A DNA stretch of 61,491 nucleotides from Actinomycetes bacterium (GTDB lineage Bacteria; Actinomycetota; CALGFH01), in contig DASYUT010000175.1 of assembly GCA_036000965.1 (NCBI GenBank), positions 1-61,491 of the forward strand, read 5' to 3'. Shown here piece after piece: positions 7,971 to 16,144 of this stretch (positions within the stretch are counted from its first letter, which is position 1; each line of letters starts with the position of its first letter). A program made the translations under genes and the position numbers. Under the pieces are notes generated by a model. The model saw only the letters and a list, made by a program, of their open reading frames with translations, was not told the DNA's origin and did no database searches.

Positions 7971-8471
7971 ATGGTCGCCGCCAACACCACCGTCGACTCG
8001 CCGATCGGCGAGCTCACCCTCGTTGCCGAGGACGGCAGGCTGATCGGCTTGTACTTCCTGCACCACTGGTACAAGCCAGACCCCGCCACCTTCGGCCCCC
8101 GTACCGACGCGGGATTCGACGAGGCCAAACACCAGCTCGCCGAGTACTTCGCCGGCGACCGGCAACGCTTCGACCTCCCGCTCGACGCCCGCGGGGACGA
8201 GTTCCAGCACCGCGTCTGGGACCTGATCGACCGCATCCCGTACGGGCAGACCGCCACCTACGGCGACCTCGCCCGCGAGCTCGGCGACCCGGCACTCGCC
8301 AAGGACGTCGGCGCGGCCGTCGGACGCAACCCGCTGTGCGTGCTCGTGCCCTGTCACCGCGTCGTCGGCAAAGACGGCAGGCTCACCGGCTACGCCGGCG
8401 GGCTGACGCGCAAGAGGTACCTCCTCGACCTGGAAGAGTCGGCCGCGGTGAGATCCACGAAACGCTTCTGA
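7971..8471 (+). CDS. ogt: Methylated-DNA-protein cysteine methyltransferase (MGMT)
   Basis: Suicide repair protein that takes alkyl groups off O6-alkylguanine. The acceptor Cys is at about residue 128 in VPCHRVV, preceded by the helix-turn-helix block IPYGQTATYGDLA and the asparagine hinge region VGRNPLC. The length of 166 aa is normal for Ogt-type enzymes. AAGGAG lies 8 bases before the ATG. It opens a run of genes with an ECF sigma factor, a second MGMT and a truncated 2OG-Fe(II) oxygenase, which together look like an alkylation-response cassette. The gap to the sigma gene is 42 bp. Confidence 0.92.
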   Translation: MVAANTTVDSPIGELTLVAEDGRLIGLYFLHHWYKPDPATFGPRTDAGFDEAKHQLAEYFAGDRQRFDLPLDARGDEFQHRVWDLIDRIPYGQTATYGDLARELGDPALAKDVGAAVGRNPLCVLVPCHRVVGKDGRLTGYAGGLTRKRYLLDLEESAAVRSTKRF

Positions 8472-8513
8472 CCGACCATCTCACGTTCCACCGCTCCCAG
8501 CCGTTTACACAGT

Positions 8514-9011
8514 GTGACAGGGAAGCAGCCATTCGAGGCCGTCGTCGCCGCCCACGGCGCGACCGTCCAGCGCGTGTGCAGGGCCGTCCTCGGCCCGGCC
8601 GACGCCGACGACGCGTGGGCCGAGACGTTCCTGGCCGCCCTCAAGGCGTACCCGGAGCTCCCCGACGACGCGAATGTCGAAGCATGGCTGGTGACGATCG
8701 CGCACCGCAAGGCAATCGACGTCACCCGCGCGGCAGCGCGCCGCGCGATCCCCGTCGCTGACGTCCCCGAGCGTCCCTCCGCGCAGCGGACGGACGGGCG
8801 CGACCTCGACCTCAGCGCGGCCCTCGCCGCCCTCCCACGCAGGCAACGGGAGGCCGTCGCCTACCACTACCTGGCAGGGATGCCCTACCGGGACGTCGCC
8901 GCCGTCATCGGCGGCACCACCGACGCCGCCCGCAGGTCGGCCGCCGACGGCATCGCCAACCTGCGGAAGAGCCATTCGGGTACCACAGTCCTGAAAGGAA
9001 AAACCCGATGA
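8514..9011 (+). CDS. ECF sigma factor between two MGMT genes
   Basis: 165-aa sigma-70 family factor. Region 2 spans about residues 6-70 (ADDAWAETFLAALKAYPEL and WLVTIAHRKAIDVTR), and region 4 spans about 100-155 (LPRRQREAVAYHYLAGMPYRDVAAVIGGTTDAARR). The start is GTG. Its stop overlaps the start of the second MGMT gene (ATGA at 9008-9011), so the two are translationally coupled. No anti-sigma gene is adjacent. A role in switching on alkylation repair is inferred from position alone. Confidence 0.85.
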   Translation: MTGKQPFEAVVAAHGATVQRVCRAVLGPADADDAWAETFLAALKAYPELPDDANVEAWLVTIAHRKAIDVTRAAARRAIPVADVPERPSAQRTDGRDLDLSAALAALPRRQREAVAYHYLAGMPYRDVAAVIGGTTDAARRSAADGIANLRKSHSGTTVLKGKTR

Positions 9012-9625
9012 CCACCGACTATCCCCCGGAAGTCAGAGACCTGTTCGAGGCCTACCCCGACGCCACCGAGGCAGAGCTCCGCCTTCTGCACGACCGCCTG
9101 GCCGACAGCGCGGACGCACAAGGCATCCTCGACGTGGCCTACCGCACGCTCGACACGCCCGTCGGGACGCTGCTGCTCGCGGCGACCGAGAAGGGGCTGG
9201 TCCGAGTCGCCTACGAGACCGAAGGCCACGACAAGGTCCTGGCAACCCTTGCCGCGCGGATCAGCCCGCGGATCCTGAACGCCCCCAAGCGGCTGGACGC
9301 CGCCGCGCGCGAGATCGACGAGTACTTCGCCGGCCTGCGTCACGGCTTCGACCTGCCGCTGGACTTCAGCCTGTCGAAAGGCTTCCGCCGCATGGTGCTC
9401 AACCACCTGCCCGACATCGCCTACGGTCACACCGCCAGCTACGCGGCCGTCGCCGCCGCGGCGGGCCACCCCAAGGCCGTTCGCGCGGTCGGCACGGCCT
9501 GTGCGACCAACCCTCTGCCCGTCGTTGTGCCCTGCCATCGCGTCGTCCGCTCCGACGGCTCCTTCGGCGGCTACCTCGGTGGGCCGGCAGCCAAGCAAAC
9601 CCTTCTGAGACTGGAGGCGGCATGA
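9008..9625 (+). CDS. Second MGMT with an N-terminal extension
   Basis: 205-aa methylated-DNA-protein cysteine methyltransferase. The acceptor Cys is at about residue 176 in VPCHRVV, and the DNA-binding block is IAYGHTASYAAVA. About 40 extra residues (PPEVRDLFEAYPDATEAELRLLHDRLA) precede the usual MGMT start. Such a segment could contact the co-encoded sigma factor, but that is speculation. It is coupled to the sigma gene by ATGA and overlaps the following oxygenase start at 9622-9625 in the same way, so three genes form a tight unit. Confidence 0.88.
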   Translation: MTTDYPPEVRDLFEAYPDATEAELRLLHDRLADSADAQGILDVAYRTLDTPVGTLLLAATEKGLVRVAYETEGHDKVLATLAARISPRILNAPKRLDAAAREIDEYFAGLRHGFDLPLDFSLSKGFRRMVLNHLPDIAYGHTASYAAVAAAAGHPKAVRAVGTACATNPLPVVVPCHRVVRSDGSFGGYLGGPAAKQTLLRLEAA

Positions 9626-9850
9626 CCACCACAACCACCGCGAAGCCGAGGGCCAAGACCCCGATGAAGAGCAAGGACGCCAACCAGTCGAGCCCGTGGA
9701 AGGACCGCGTCGACGGCGGCGACTGGGACCGCATCACCGGGGAGGTCAACGAGTACGGGTGCGCGCTGACGCCGCAGCTGCTCACCCCGGAGGAGACCGG
9801 GCGGACTGCCGCCCTCTACGACCAGGACAAGTACTTCCGGCCGAGGCCCA
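9622..9850 (+). pseudogene. Truncated 2OG-Fe(II) oxygenase (N-terminal fragment)
   Basis: The first 70 or so residues (WKDRVDGGDWDRITGEVNEYGCALTPQLLTPEETG...ALYDQDKYFR) match the N-terminus of a 2-oxoglutarate/Fe(II) oxygenase family that I associate with MGMT genes in actinobacteria. The resemblance stops at about 9838. Beyond it the frame reads low-complexity Pro/Arg/Ala, opposite the 3' end of the quinone oxidoreductase gene, and ends at 9996. The catalytic HxD...H core is missing, so the product should be inactive. Start coupled by ATGA to the second MGMT. Confidence 0.65.
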
Positions 9851-10810
9851 TCACCGCACCTCGAGCAGGGTCTTGCCCACGGTGGCCCGCGACTGGATGG
9901 CCGCATGCGCGTCGGCCGCCCGGTCCAGCGGGAACCGCTGCCCGATCACCGGACGCAACCGGCCAGCCGCCGCCTCGGCCAGCGCGCTCTCGGTGAACGC
10001 GCGCAGCTCCTCCGGCGTCGCCGGCAGCCCGCGCACCACCGTCACCCCACGATCCGCGGCGGCCTCGTCGGAGATGTCGGCCCACTGGCCGCTCGCGAGC
10101 CCGAAACTGAGCATCCGCCCACCACGGTCGAGCAGCTCGAACGCCGATCGACCGATGGCGCCGCCGACCCCGTCGAACACGACGTCCACCCCGCCGACGG
10201 CCTCACGGACCCGCTGCGTCCAACCCGGCTCCCGGTAATCGACCACCACGTCGGCACCCAGGTCGCGCGCCAGCTCGACCTTGCGTGCGCCGCCAGCCGC
10301 CGCGACGACCCTGGCGCCGGCAGCCCGCGCGAGCTGAACCAGCAACGTGCCCACACCGCCCGCCGCCGCTTCAACCAGTACCCGTTCCCCGCCGCGCAAT
10401 CCGACCGCTCGGACCAGCAACGTCGCCGTGCGCCCATCGGCCAGCAGCGCTACCGCGCTGTCGAGCTCTACACCGTCTGGCACCTCGACGAGTCCGCCGG
10501 CATCCACCGCAGCACGCTCGGCATAGCCGCCCGAACCGCCGGTGCTGCTGACCACCCGCTTGCCGACCAGTCCCTCGTCGGCTCCCGCACCAACCGACGT
10601 GACCACACCGCCAACGCCGTTGCCCAGGATCATCGGCAACACCGCCTTGAACGGCCCGACACCGCTCGCGCGGAACTGGGTCTCCACGAAGGTGATGTTG
10701 GCGAACGCCACCTCGATCAACGCCTGCCCGGGCCCGGCCACCGGATCCGGCGCGTCCGCCGCGACGAGCACCTCCGGCCCGCCGAATTCCCTCAACCACA
10801 CCGCGCGCAT
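9851..10810 (-). CDS. Zinc-type alcohol dehydrogenase/quinone oxidoreductase (MDR superfamily)
   Basis: 319-aa medium-chain dehydrogenase/reductase of the quinone oxidoreductase group. It has a GroES-like N-terminus (residues 25-110) and a Rossmann fold with AAAGGVGTLLVQLARAAGA near 148-166. It has no Zn-binding Cys cluster, consistent with NADPH:quinone reductases. GGAAGG precedes the ATG. It sits between two truncated genes (oxygenase fragment on one side, LuxR fragment on the other), as if it arrived as an insert or replacement. The natural substrate is unknown. Confidence 0.85.
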   Translation of the reverse strand: MRAVWLREFGGPEVLVAADAPDPVAGPGQALIEVAFANITFVETQFRASGVGPFKAVLPMILGNGVGGVVTSVGAGADEGLVGKRVVSSTGGSGGYAERAAVDAGGLVEVPDGVELDSAVALLADGRTATLLVRAVGLRGGERVLVEAAAGGVGTLLVQLARAAGARVVAAAGGARKVELARDLGADVVVDYREPGWTQRVREAVGGVDVVFDGVGGAIGRSAFELLDRGGRMLSFGLASGQWADISDEAAADRGVTVVRGLPATPEELRAFTESALAEAAAGRLRPVIGQRFPLDRAADAHAAIQSRATVGKTLLEVR

Positions 10811-10849
10811 GAGACCCTTCCGATCAGTTCAATTCCCACGATCAAGGCG

Positions 10850-11094
10850 GCGACGTGCTCCAGCACCTCGAGCTCGCGCGCGGTGAGCCCGAGGGCAGGC
10901 GAGTCCGCCCGCCGCCCGCGGCCCGCGCGGGGCACAGCGCGACCGAGCTTGCGCAGTTCACGAGCCGCCTCGTCGAGACGGCGCAACGCTCCGCAGCCGG
11001 AAGGCTGCTCGTAAGCGCGCTCGAGTGCGGAGATTGCGGCGTGCGGATCTTGGCACGCTGGGATGCCCCGCTGACCGGCCCCCGGGGTGCGCAT
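10850..11094 (-). pseudogene. LuxR-family regulator remnant, broken at both ends
   Basis: The frame encodes the end of a helical repeat region (HAAISALERAYEQ..., LDEAARELRKLG) and the first part of a LuxR helix-turn-helix (LTARELEVLEHVAA). It breaks off before the DNA-recognition helix, exactly where the leader of the quinone oxidoreductase gene begins. The upstream ATP-binding part of a large LuxR protein is absent. It should not make a functional regulator. Confidence 0.6.
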
Positions 11095-11103
11095 GGTGCA
11101 CCT

Positions 11104-11928
11104 TCAGCGTTTGCGTGCGACCCCGCCGTAGTGCGCGACCTCGACCGACACGCTGCTGGTCTGCGGGTCCGGCCGCCACTGCGAGCAGCTCACTACGCCC
11201 GGATCGAGCAGCTCCAGCCCGTCGAAGAACGGCACGAGCTCGTCACGGGTACGCAGCACCATCTTCGCCGCGGGTCCCTCGTTCCACAGCCGCAGCGCCT
11301 CGGTCATGACCTCGCCGTTGACCTCGGTAGTGGGGTGGGAGATGGCCAGGAAGCTACCCGGCGGCACCACGGCGAGGAGCCGGCGCACGATCGCGGCCAC
11401 CTCGTCGTTGTCCGGGACGAAGTTCAAGATCCCGAGCAGCATGATGGCGATCGGCTGGTCGAAATCCAGCGTCCGGCTGGCCGCGTCGAGGATCTTGTCG
11501 GGCTCCCGCAGGTCGGCGTCGATGTAGGCGGTGGCGCCCCGCGGGTCGCTGGTGAGCAGGGCACGGGCGTGGACCAGCACCATCGGGTCGTTGTCGACGT
11601 AGACGATCCGGCTGGACGGTTCCACCCGTTGGGCGACCTCGTGGGTGTTGTCGGCGGTCGGCAGGCCGGTGCCGATGTCGAGGAACTGGCGGATGCCCTC
11701 CACACCGGCCAGGTGCCGCACCACCCGGCTGAGGAACTCCCGGTCGGCGCGGGCCGATGTGACCATCTCCGGCACCATCGCCAGGATCTGGTCTGCGACC
11801 TCGCGGTCGGCGGGGAAGTTGTCCTTGCCACCCAGCTAGTAGTTCCACAGCCGAGCCGAATGCGGCACGCCCGTGTCGAGCTTCGTCGACGACGGTTCGT
11901 AGCTGGGGGTGGACGAGCTGTCGGTCAC
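11104..11928 (-). pseudogene. SAM-dependent methyltransferase (DUF574 type) with in-frame TAG
   Basis: The conserved family frame runs from GTG at 11928 (GGAGGGG just upstream) to 11104, 275 codons including the stop. It reads ...HSARLWNY, then TAG at 11838-11836, then LGGKDNFPADREVADQILAMVPEM and the SAM-binding LDIGTGLP. Homologues have WNYWLGGKDN, so one base change (TGG to TAG) in a Trp codon splits an otherwise intact gene. Everything after the stop is well preserved, including VYVDNDP and ISHPT. Either a young pseudogene, a readthrough case or a sequencing error. A shorter product from ATG 11778 would lack part of the N-terminal domain. Confidence 0.8.
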
Positions 11929-12063
11929 AAGAACCCCTCCGGAAGCGATGGGACATACACGACACGCGCGCGCAGCGTAGTCGTCTCGCCGACGGCGTGC
12001 TACCCCGGGGTCGTCCCCGATGGCGTCCTCGGAGGGGTTCGCGATCGCGCCGATCCTGAAGGG

Positions 12064-12107
12064 TGCGTAAAGGCGTTCATCAGGCTGCGTAAAGGCGTTC
12101 ATCAGGC
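12064..12107. repeat. Two 22-bp tandem repeats
   Basis: TGCGTAAAGGCGTTCATCAGGC occurs as two directly adjacent perfect copies (12064-12085 and 12086-12107) in the 545-bp gene-poor stretch between the broken methyltransferase and the SDR gene. No function is visible. Confidence 0.9.
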
Positions 12108-12178
12108 GCTGACCGAATATCCGCACCCTACGGCCAAGGCCGCGACGTGCCACAGAACCAGGCGGAGGAACTGACCGC

Positions 12179-12322
12179 TCAGCCCGCCGGCCGTACCTGC
12201 AGGTCGTCGGCCAGCTGGCGGATCTCTGCGGCCAGGTAGCGGCGGTGCGCACCAAGCGTCTTCAGGAACGGTGGACGCCTCCGCCCCGGCGACGGCCCCG
12301 CTTGCGGGTTGTTCGGCCGTCG
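12179..12322 (-). pseudogene. C-terminal scrap of an unidentified gene
   Basis: A minus-strand frame ending at 12179 reads FLKTLGAHRRYLAAEIRQL then ADDLQVRPAG and stop. It is amphipathic and looks like the tail of a real coding sequence, loosely like an internal helix of IS110-type transposases, but the match is too weak to name. It has no plausible start. Confidence 0.25.
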
Positions 12323-12473
12323 CGTGACCTACGCGGCCCTTCGAGGCGGCTCTTCGGCGGCGAGTACAAGCTCTAACCCCCCGAGCGTCGGTCTCGTGCT
12401 GTTGATCAGCGTGCCCGGCGGCTCACCGAGAGGAGCTGATCCGCTTCCGCGAGCCGTCGACGTAGCATGGAGC

Positions 12474-13406
12474 ATGGCCTGGACCACCGCGGACATCCCC
12501 GATCAGTCGCGCAGGGTCGCCGTGGTGACCGGCGCGAACGGCGGGCTCGGGCTCGAGGTCGCCAGGGAGCTCGCGCGGAAGGGCGGCCACGTCGTGACGG
12601 CGGTGCGCGACCAGGCGAAGGCGGAGGCGGCTCGCGCGTCGATCCGCGGCGAGATCCCGGACGCCTCGCTGGAGCTGCAGCCGCTCGACCTGGCGTCGCT
12701 GGCCTCGGTGCGCGAGGCCGCCGCGCGGATCCTCGCCGACCATCCCAGGATCGACCTCCTGGTCAACAACGCGGGCGTGATGGGCATCCCCGAGCGGCGC
12801 AGCGAGGACGGGTTTGAGATGCAGCTCGCCGTGAACCATCTCGGCCACTTCGCGCTCACCGCCCAGCTCCTACCGGCACTGCTCCGCAGCCCCGGCGCTC
12901 GCGTCGTCTCGGTCACCAGCACCGGCCGGCACGCCGGGCGCGCCCTCGACCCCGACAACCCCCACCTCACAGGCCGCTACGACCCCTGGCGGGCCTACGG
13001 GCAGTCGAAGCTCGCGAACGTGCACTTCGCGCTCGAGCTGGACCGGCGGTTCCGCGCGGCGGGCGTGCCGGCCAGGAGCATCGTCGTGCACCCGGGGTTC
13101 ACCAACACCGACCTGCAGGCGCGGAGCGTGCGCGAGAGCGGCGGCGGCCGCAGCCAGCGGTTCTTCCACGCCGCCGTCCGACGGTTGGGGATGACGCCGG
13201 CCCGAGGTGCCCTCGCGCTGCTGCGAGCGGCCACCGACCCGGGCGCCGTCGGCGGCGCCCTGTACACGCCGCGTTGGGTGAACTGGGGTGCGCCGGTGCG
13301 CCGGCCGCTGTTCGGTCGCTCCCGGAACCGGGATGCCATGGCCGCCCTCTGGGAGGTCTCGGAGCGCGAGACCGGGATCACCTTCGCCATCAAGCCGCCG
13401 CCGTGA
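12474..13406 (+). CDS. Short-chain dehydrogenase/reductase, retinol-dehydrogenase-like
   Basis: 310-aa classical SDR. It has NAD(P)-binding TGANGGLG near residues 20-27, structural NNAG, catalytic Ser region SVTSTGRH and active-site YGQSK. The C-terminal region (PGFTNTDLQARS, GALYTP) resembles the WWOX/retinol dehydrogenase-like group of SDRs common in actinobacteria. ATG at 12474 is preferred over longer in-frame alternatives because the Rossmann motif then sits at its normal distance. There is no ribosome-binding site, but TAGCAT lies 5 bases upstream, so the mRNA may be leaderless. Substrate unknown. Confidence 0.85.
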   Translation: MAWTTADIPDQSRRVAVVTGANGGLGLEVARELARKGGHVVTAVRDQAKAEAARASIRGEIPDASLELQPLDLASLASVREAAARILADHPRIDLLVNNAGVMGIPERRSEDGFEMQLAVNHLGHFALTAQLLPALLRSPGARVVSVTSTGRHAGRALDPDNPHLTGRYDPWRAYGQSKLANVHFALELDRRFRAAGVPARSIVVHPGFTNTDLQARSVRESGGGRSQRFFHAAVRRLGMTPARGALALLRAATDPGAVGGALYTPRWVNWGAPVRRPLFGRSRNRDAMAALWEVSERETGITFAIKPPP

Positions 13407-13496
13407 CACCCAGCGGCGCCACCGAGGCCACCGCTGCAGAACATCGGGTTGGGGTTCGCCGACTCCTCGGGGACCGGCTTCAGGACATCCCAACGT

Positions 13497-13652
13497 CTAC
13501 CCGATCACCGCCTCGTCGGCGGTGCCTTGGCGTGGAGAGAGACCCCAGCCGGACACCTCGAAGGTCTCGGCCAGCCAGTCCGGCGCGGCAACGGCGAGGG
13601 CCTCCAGCGCGGCCCGCAGGACGATAAGCTTCCACCCCAGTAGGAGCCGGCG
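13497..13652 (-). mobile_element. Transposase C-terminal fragment
   Basis: A minus-strand frame of about 50 codons ends at 13497. It contains LRAALEALAVAAPDWLAE, a block I associate with DDE transposases of GC-rich actinobacteria. No start, no catalytic residues and no terminal inverted repeats remain. It is a relic rather than an active element, lying between the SDR and the flavoprotein gene. Confidence 0.45.
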
Positions 13653-13670
13653 TTCGACGCGCACGGAGAG

Positions 13671-14660
13671 TTACGACCTCGACGGCAGGGAGCGCGAATC
13701 CCGGTAGCCGGTGACGGCGCGTTGGGTGTCCTCGGCGATCAGATCGGCGTTGATGGCAGCGGCCGCGGACACGCCACCGGCGGCTGCGGTGACGACCTGT
13801 GCGGTGAGGTCGGTGACGTTGCCGGCAACCCACACACCCGGGACTTCGGTCAGACCGGTGGGGTTGGCAGCGATGAATTCTCCGAGGCCGAGCGGGTGGG
13901 TGGTGGGGTGAAGCCCGAGGGTGGCCAACACCTGCGAGGAGGCCACGAACCGTGGGGAGACCACCACCGCCTGCCGGGCTATGACCGTGCCGTCGGACAG
14001 GTGCACCCCGGCGATGCGGTCGTCGACCACTTCGAGGGAGTCCACGATGCCGGTGACGACTCGGATGCCGCGGGCGGCCAGCTGCTCGGCCTGCTCGTCG
14101 GTCAGGGCTGCTGCGGTGTGTGTGAACAGCACGAGGTCGGACGTCCACTGCCGGAACAGCAAAGTCAGGTGGACGGCCCACGGTCCGGTGCCGAGGATGC
14201 CGACGGGCTGGTCGCGGATCTCCCACCCGTGGCAGTACGGGCAGTGCAGCACGTCCCGGCCCCACCGTTGCCGTACACCGGTGACGTCGGGCAGTTCGTC
14301 GACCAGCCCCGTGGTCACCAGCAACCGCCGGGCGGTGATGAGACTGCCGTCGTCGAGGGTCACGTCGAACCCGTCCGCAGTGCGGTGCGCGGTCCGGGCC
14401 TCGCCGTGGAACACGAGGCCACCGTAGTGGTCGACCTCCTTACGGCCGGTCTCGATCAGCTCGGCCGGGCTGATGCCGTCGCGGGATAGGAACCCGTGCA
14501 CACCGGCGGCGGGGGCGTTGCGCGGCGATCCCGCGTCGATCACGATCACGCAGCGTCGTGCCCGTCCCAGCACCACCGCTGCGCTCAAGCCGGCGGCGCC
14601 GCCACCGATCACCGCGACATCGAATCTCTGCGTCAACTGCTCTGCCAGTTCCTGGGTCAT
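13671..14660 (-). CDS. Thioredoxin-reductase-like FAD/NAD(P) oxidoreductase
   Basis: 329-aa flavoprotein. FAD-binding GGGAAGL is near residues 19-25. A redox-active CPYC is at about 140-143. The NAD(P) loop GTGPWAVHL follows at about 156-164, and the late FAD motif is GVWVAGNVTD. It resembles the small TrxR-like oxidoreductases found next to regulators and not the housekeeping trxB, since no thioredoxin gene is adjacent. The ATG at 14660 is chosen over upstream ATGs because GGAGGTGG lies just before it. Divergent from an XRE-cupin regulator 78 bp away, which probably controls it. Confidence 0.85.
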   Translation of the reverse strand: MTQELAEQLTQRFDVAVIGGGAAGLSAAVVLGRARRCVIVIDAGSPRNAPAAGVHGFLSRDGISPAELIETGRKEVDHYGGLVFHGEARTAHRTADGFDVTLDDGSLITARRLLVTTGLVDELPDVTGVRQRWGRDVLHCPYCHGWEIRDQPVGILGTGPWAVHLTLLFRQWTSDLVLFTHTAAALTDEQAEQLAARGIRVVTGIVDSLEVVDDRIAGVHLSDGTVIARQAVVVSPRFVASSQVLATLGLHPTTHPLGLGEFIAANPTGLTEVPGVWVAGNVTDLTAQVVTAAAGGVSAAAAINADLIAEDTQRAVTGYRDSRSLPSRS

Positions 14661-14714
14661 TGCGACCACCTCCACGACCACCATGCGGTCGCAAACACGG
14701 ATGCGCAAACATTC

Positions 14715-14729
14715 TTGCCGCTATGGCAA
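14715..14729. promoter_or_regulatory. Candidate operator of the XRE regulator
   Basis: TTGCC-GCTAT-GGCAA is a perfect 5-bp-arm inverted repeat in the 78-bp gap between the divergent flavoprotein and XRE-cupin genes. GCAAAC also recurs three times in this gap. Its position over the start of the regulator suggests autoregulation. Confidence 0.4.
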
Positions 14730-14738
14730 ACTAGGACC

Positions 14739-15320
14739 GTGGACGACAACCTGGACAGCGTGCTCACCGCTGTCGGACCCCGGCTGCGTACGCTACGGCG
14801 GCAACGTGAGACCACGCTGGCCAACCTGTCCGCGACGACCGGCATCTCGGTCTCCACCCTGTCCCGGCTGGAATCCGGCCAGCGCCGCCCCACCCTGGAA
14901 CTACTCCTGCCGTTGGCCCGGGCCTACGGGGTCCAGATCGACGAACTCGTCGGCGCACCGCCAACCGGCGACCCCCGAGTCCACCTGCGCCCGGTCACCC
15001 GCAACGGCATGACCATGGTGCCGCTGACCCGCCGCGCCGGGGGCATACAGGCCTACAAGCTGATCATTCCCACCGCCCGCCAGCCGGTCATCCCCGAGCC
15101 GCAAACCCATGAAGGCTACGAATGGGTCTACGTCCTCAGCGGGCGACTCCGACTGGTACTCGGCGATCACGATCTCGTGCTCACCCCGGGCGAAGCTGCC
15201 GAGTTCGACACCCGCGTGCCGCACTGGTTCGGCAGCGCCGACACTGTACCCGTCGAGGTCCTCAGCCTCTTCGGCCGACAGGGCGAACGCGCGCACCTAC
15301 GCGCGAGATCCCTGACATGA
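14739..15320 (+). CDS. XRE-family regulator with C-terminal cupin domain
   Basis: 193-aa transcription factor. The N-terminal helix-turn-helix (residues 12-66) is LRTLRRQRETTLANLSATTG then SVSTLSRLESGQRRPTLELL. The cupin domain follows from about residue 95, with EGYEWVYVLSGRLRLVLG and TPGEAAEFD. The cupin half usually senses a small ligand. The start is GTG; the same frame is open upstream but has no other sensible start. Transcribed away from the thioredoxin-reductase-like gene, its likely target. The 253 bp downstream to 15573 hold no gene that I can support. Confidence 0.86.
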   Translation: MDDNLDSVLTAVGPRLRTLRRQRETTLANLSATTGISVSTLSRLESGQRRPTLELLLPLARAYGVQIDELVGAPPTGDPRVHLRPVTRNGMTMVPLTRRAGGIQAYKLIIPTARQPVIPEPQTHEGYEWVYVLSGRLRLVLGDHDLVLTPGEAAEFDTRVPHWFGSADTVPVEVLSLFGRQGERAHLRARSLT

Positions 15321-15573
15321 CTAGAACGACGCCAAAGCCGGCCCGCCCAGATGCGATTCGCCAAGGTTCCCTAACGGCCAGCAGCAGCCCGCCTGACGTC
15401 CTCTTCTCGGCATGAGCGGACGTGCTGCGGCCACGACGCCCTCGACCGGCGTCACTCACAGCTACCAGAGCAAGGGGCATGGCAGGTAACGCGTCCGATC
15501 GTTCCAGACCTCCGGCGATCCACAGGTGTGGTCGCTTCTAACCGACACTGATCTTCGCCTCGGCCTAGACGTA

Positions 15574-16080
15574 ATGTCCAAACTCGTCGAAAAGTGGAGC
15601 CAGCTCCGGATCAGCTGCACCTACGGCATGCTGCTGTGCCTCTCGCGACCGCAGCGCGCCGCCTACCTGCTCGCCGACGTGCTCGGGCTGACCGACACCG
15701 ACGGTGCCGAGATCCTCGACTGCACCCGCGAGGCGTTCCGGCAGCGCGTCTCGAGAGCACGGCGCACCCTGCGGCAGGTGATCGACAACCGATGCGGTCT
15801 CATCGACCCAGCCAACCCGTGCCAATGCGGCCGCCAGATCGCCAGCAGCGAGGCCGCCGGCATTCTCAGCCGCGATCACCTGCCGCTCGCCCGCCATACC
15901 CGCGAGGAAGTGCGGGTGTGGATCGAACCCGTCGCGAAGCAGCTCGACTCCGTTGTCGCCATCGGCGACCTCTACCGCTTCGACCGCTTCGCCGCGCGCA
16001 GCTGCGCGGCGCCGACCAGTGGGCTGGTCGGCGCCGCTGACCAAGGCGTACGGCCACCCGCACGGGCGGGGTCGACGTAA
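15574..16080 (+). pseudogene. ECF sigma factor remnant lacking region 2
   Basis: The frame carries a region-4 block (LCLSRPQRAAYLLADVLG, then GAEILDCTREAFRQRVSRARRTLR) followed by the Cys-rich tail CGLIDPANPCQCGRQI of a known ECF subgroup. Region 2, which binds core polymerase and the -10 element, is missing upstream, where no coding sequence is visible. It is probably a 5'-deleted pseudogene, although an ATG at 15574 could still yield a 168-aa DNA-binding fragment. Confidence 0.6.
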
Positions 16081-16144
16081 CGATTCGCCCCGAATCGAGG
16101 GGGTGCGGGATGATGCGCGACCTGGAGGAGCGCGAGGAGATGAG

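Noticed and set aside
11929-12473. An intact insertion sequence in the gene-poor stretch
   Set aside because: No terminal inverted repeats, no transposase of useful length and no target duplication could be seen; only a scrap frame and a 22-bp tandem repeat.
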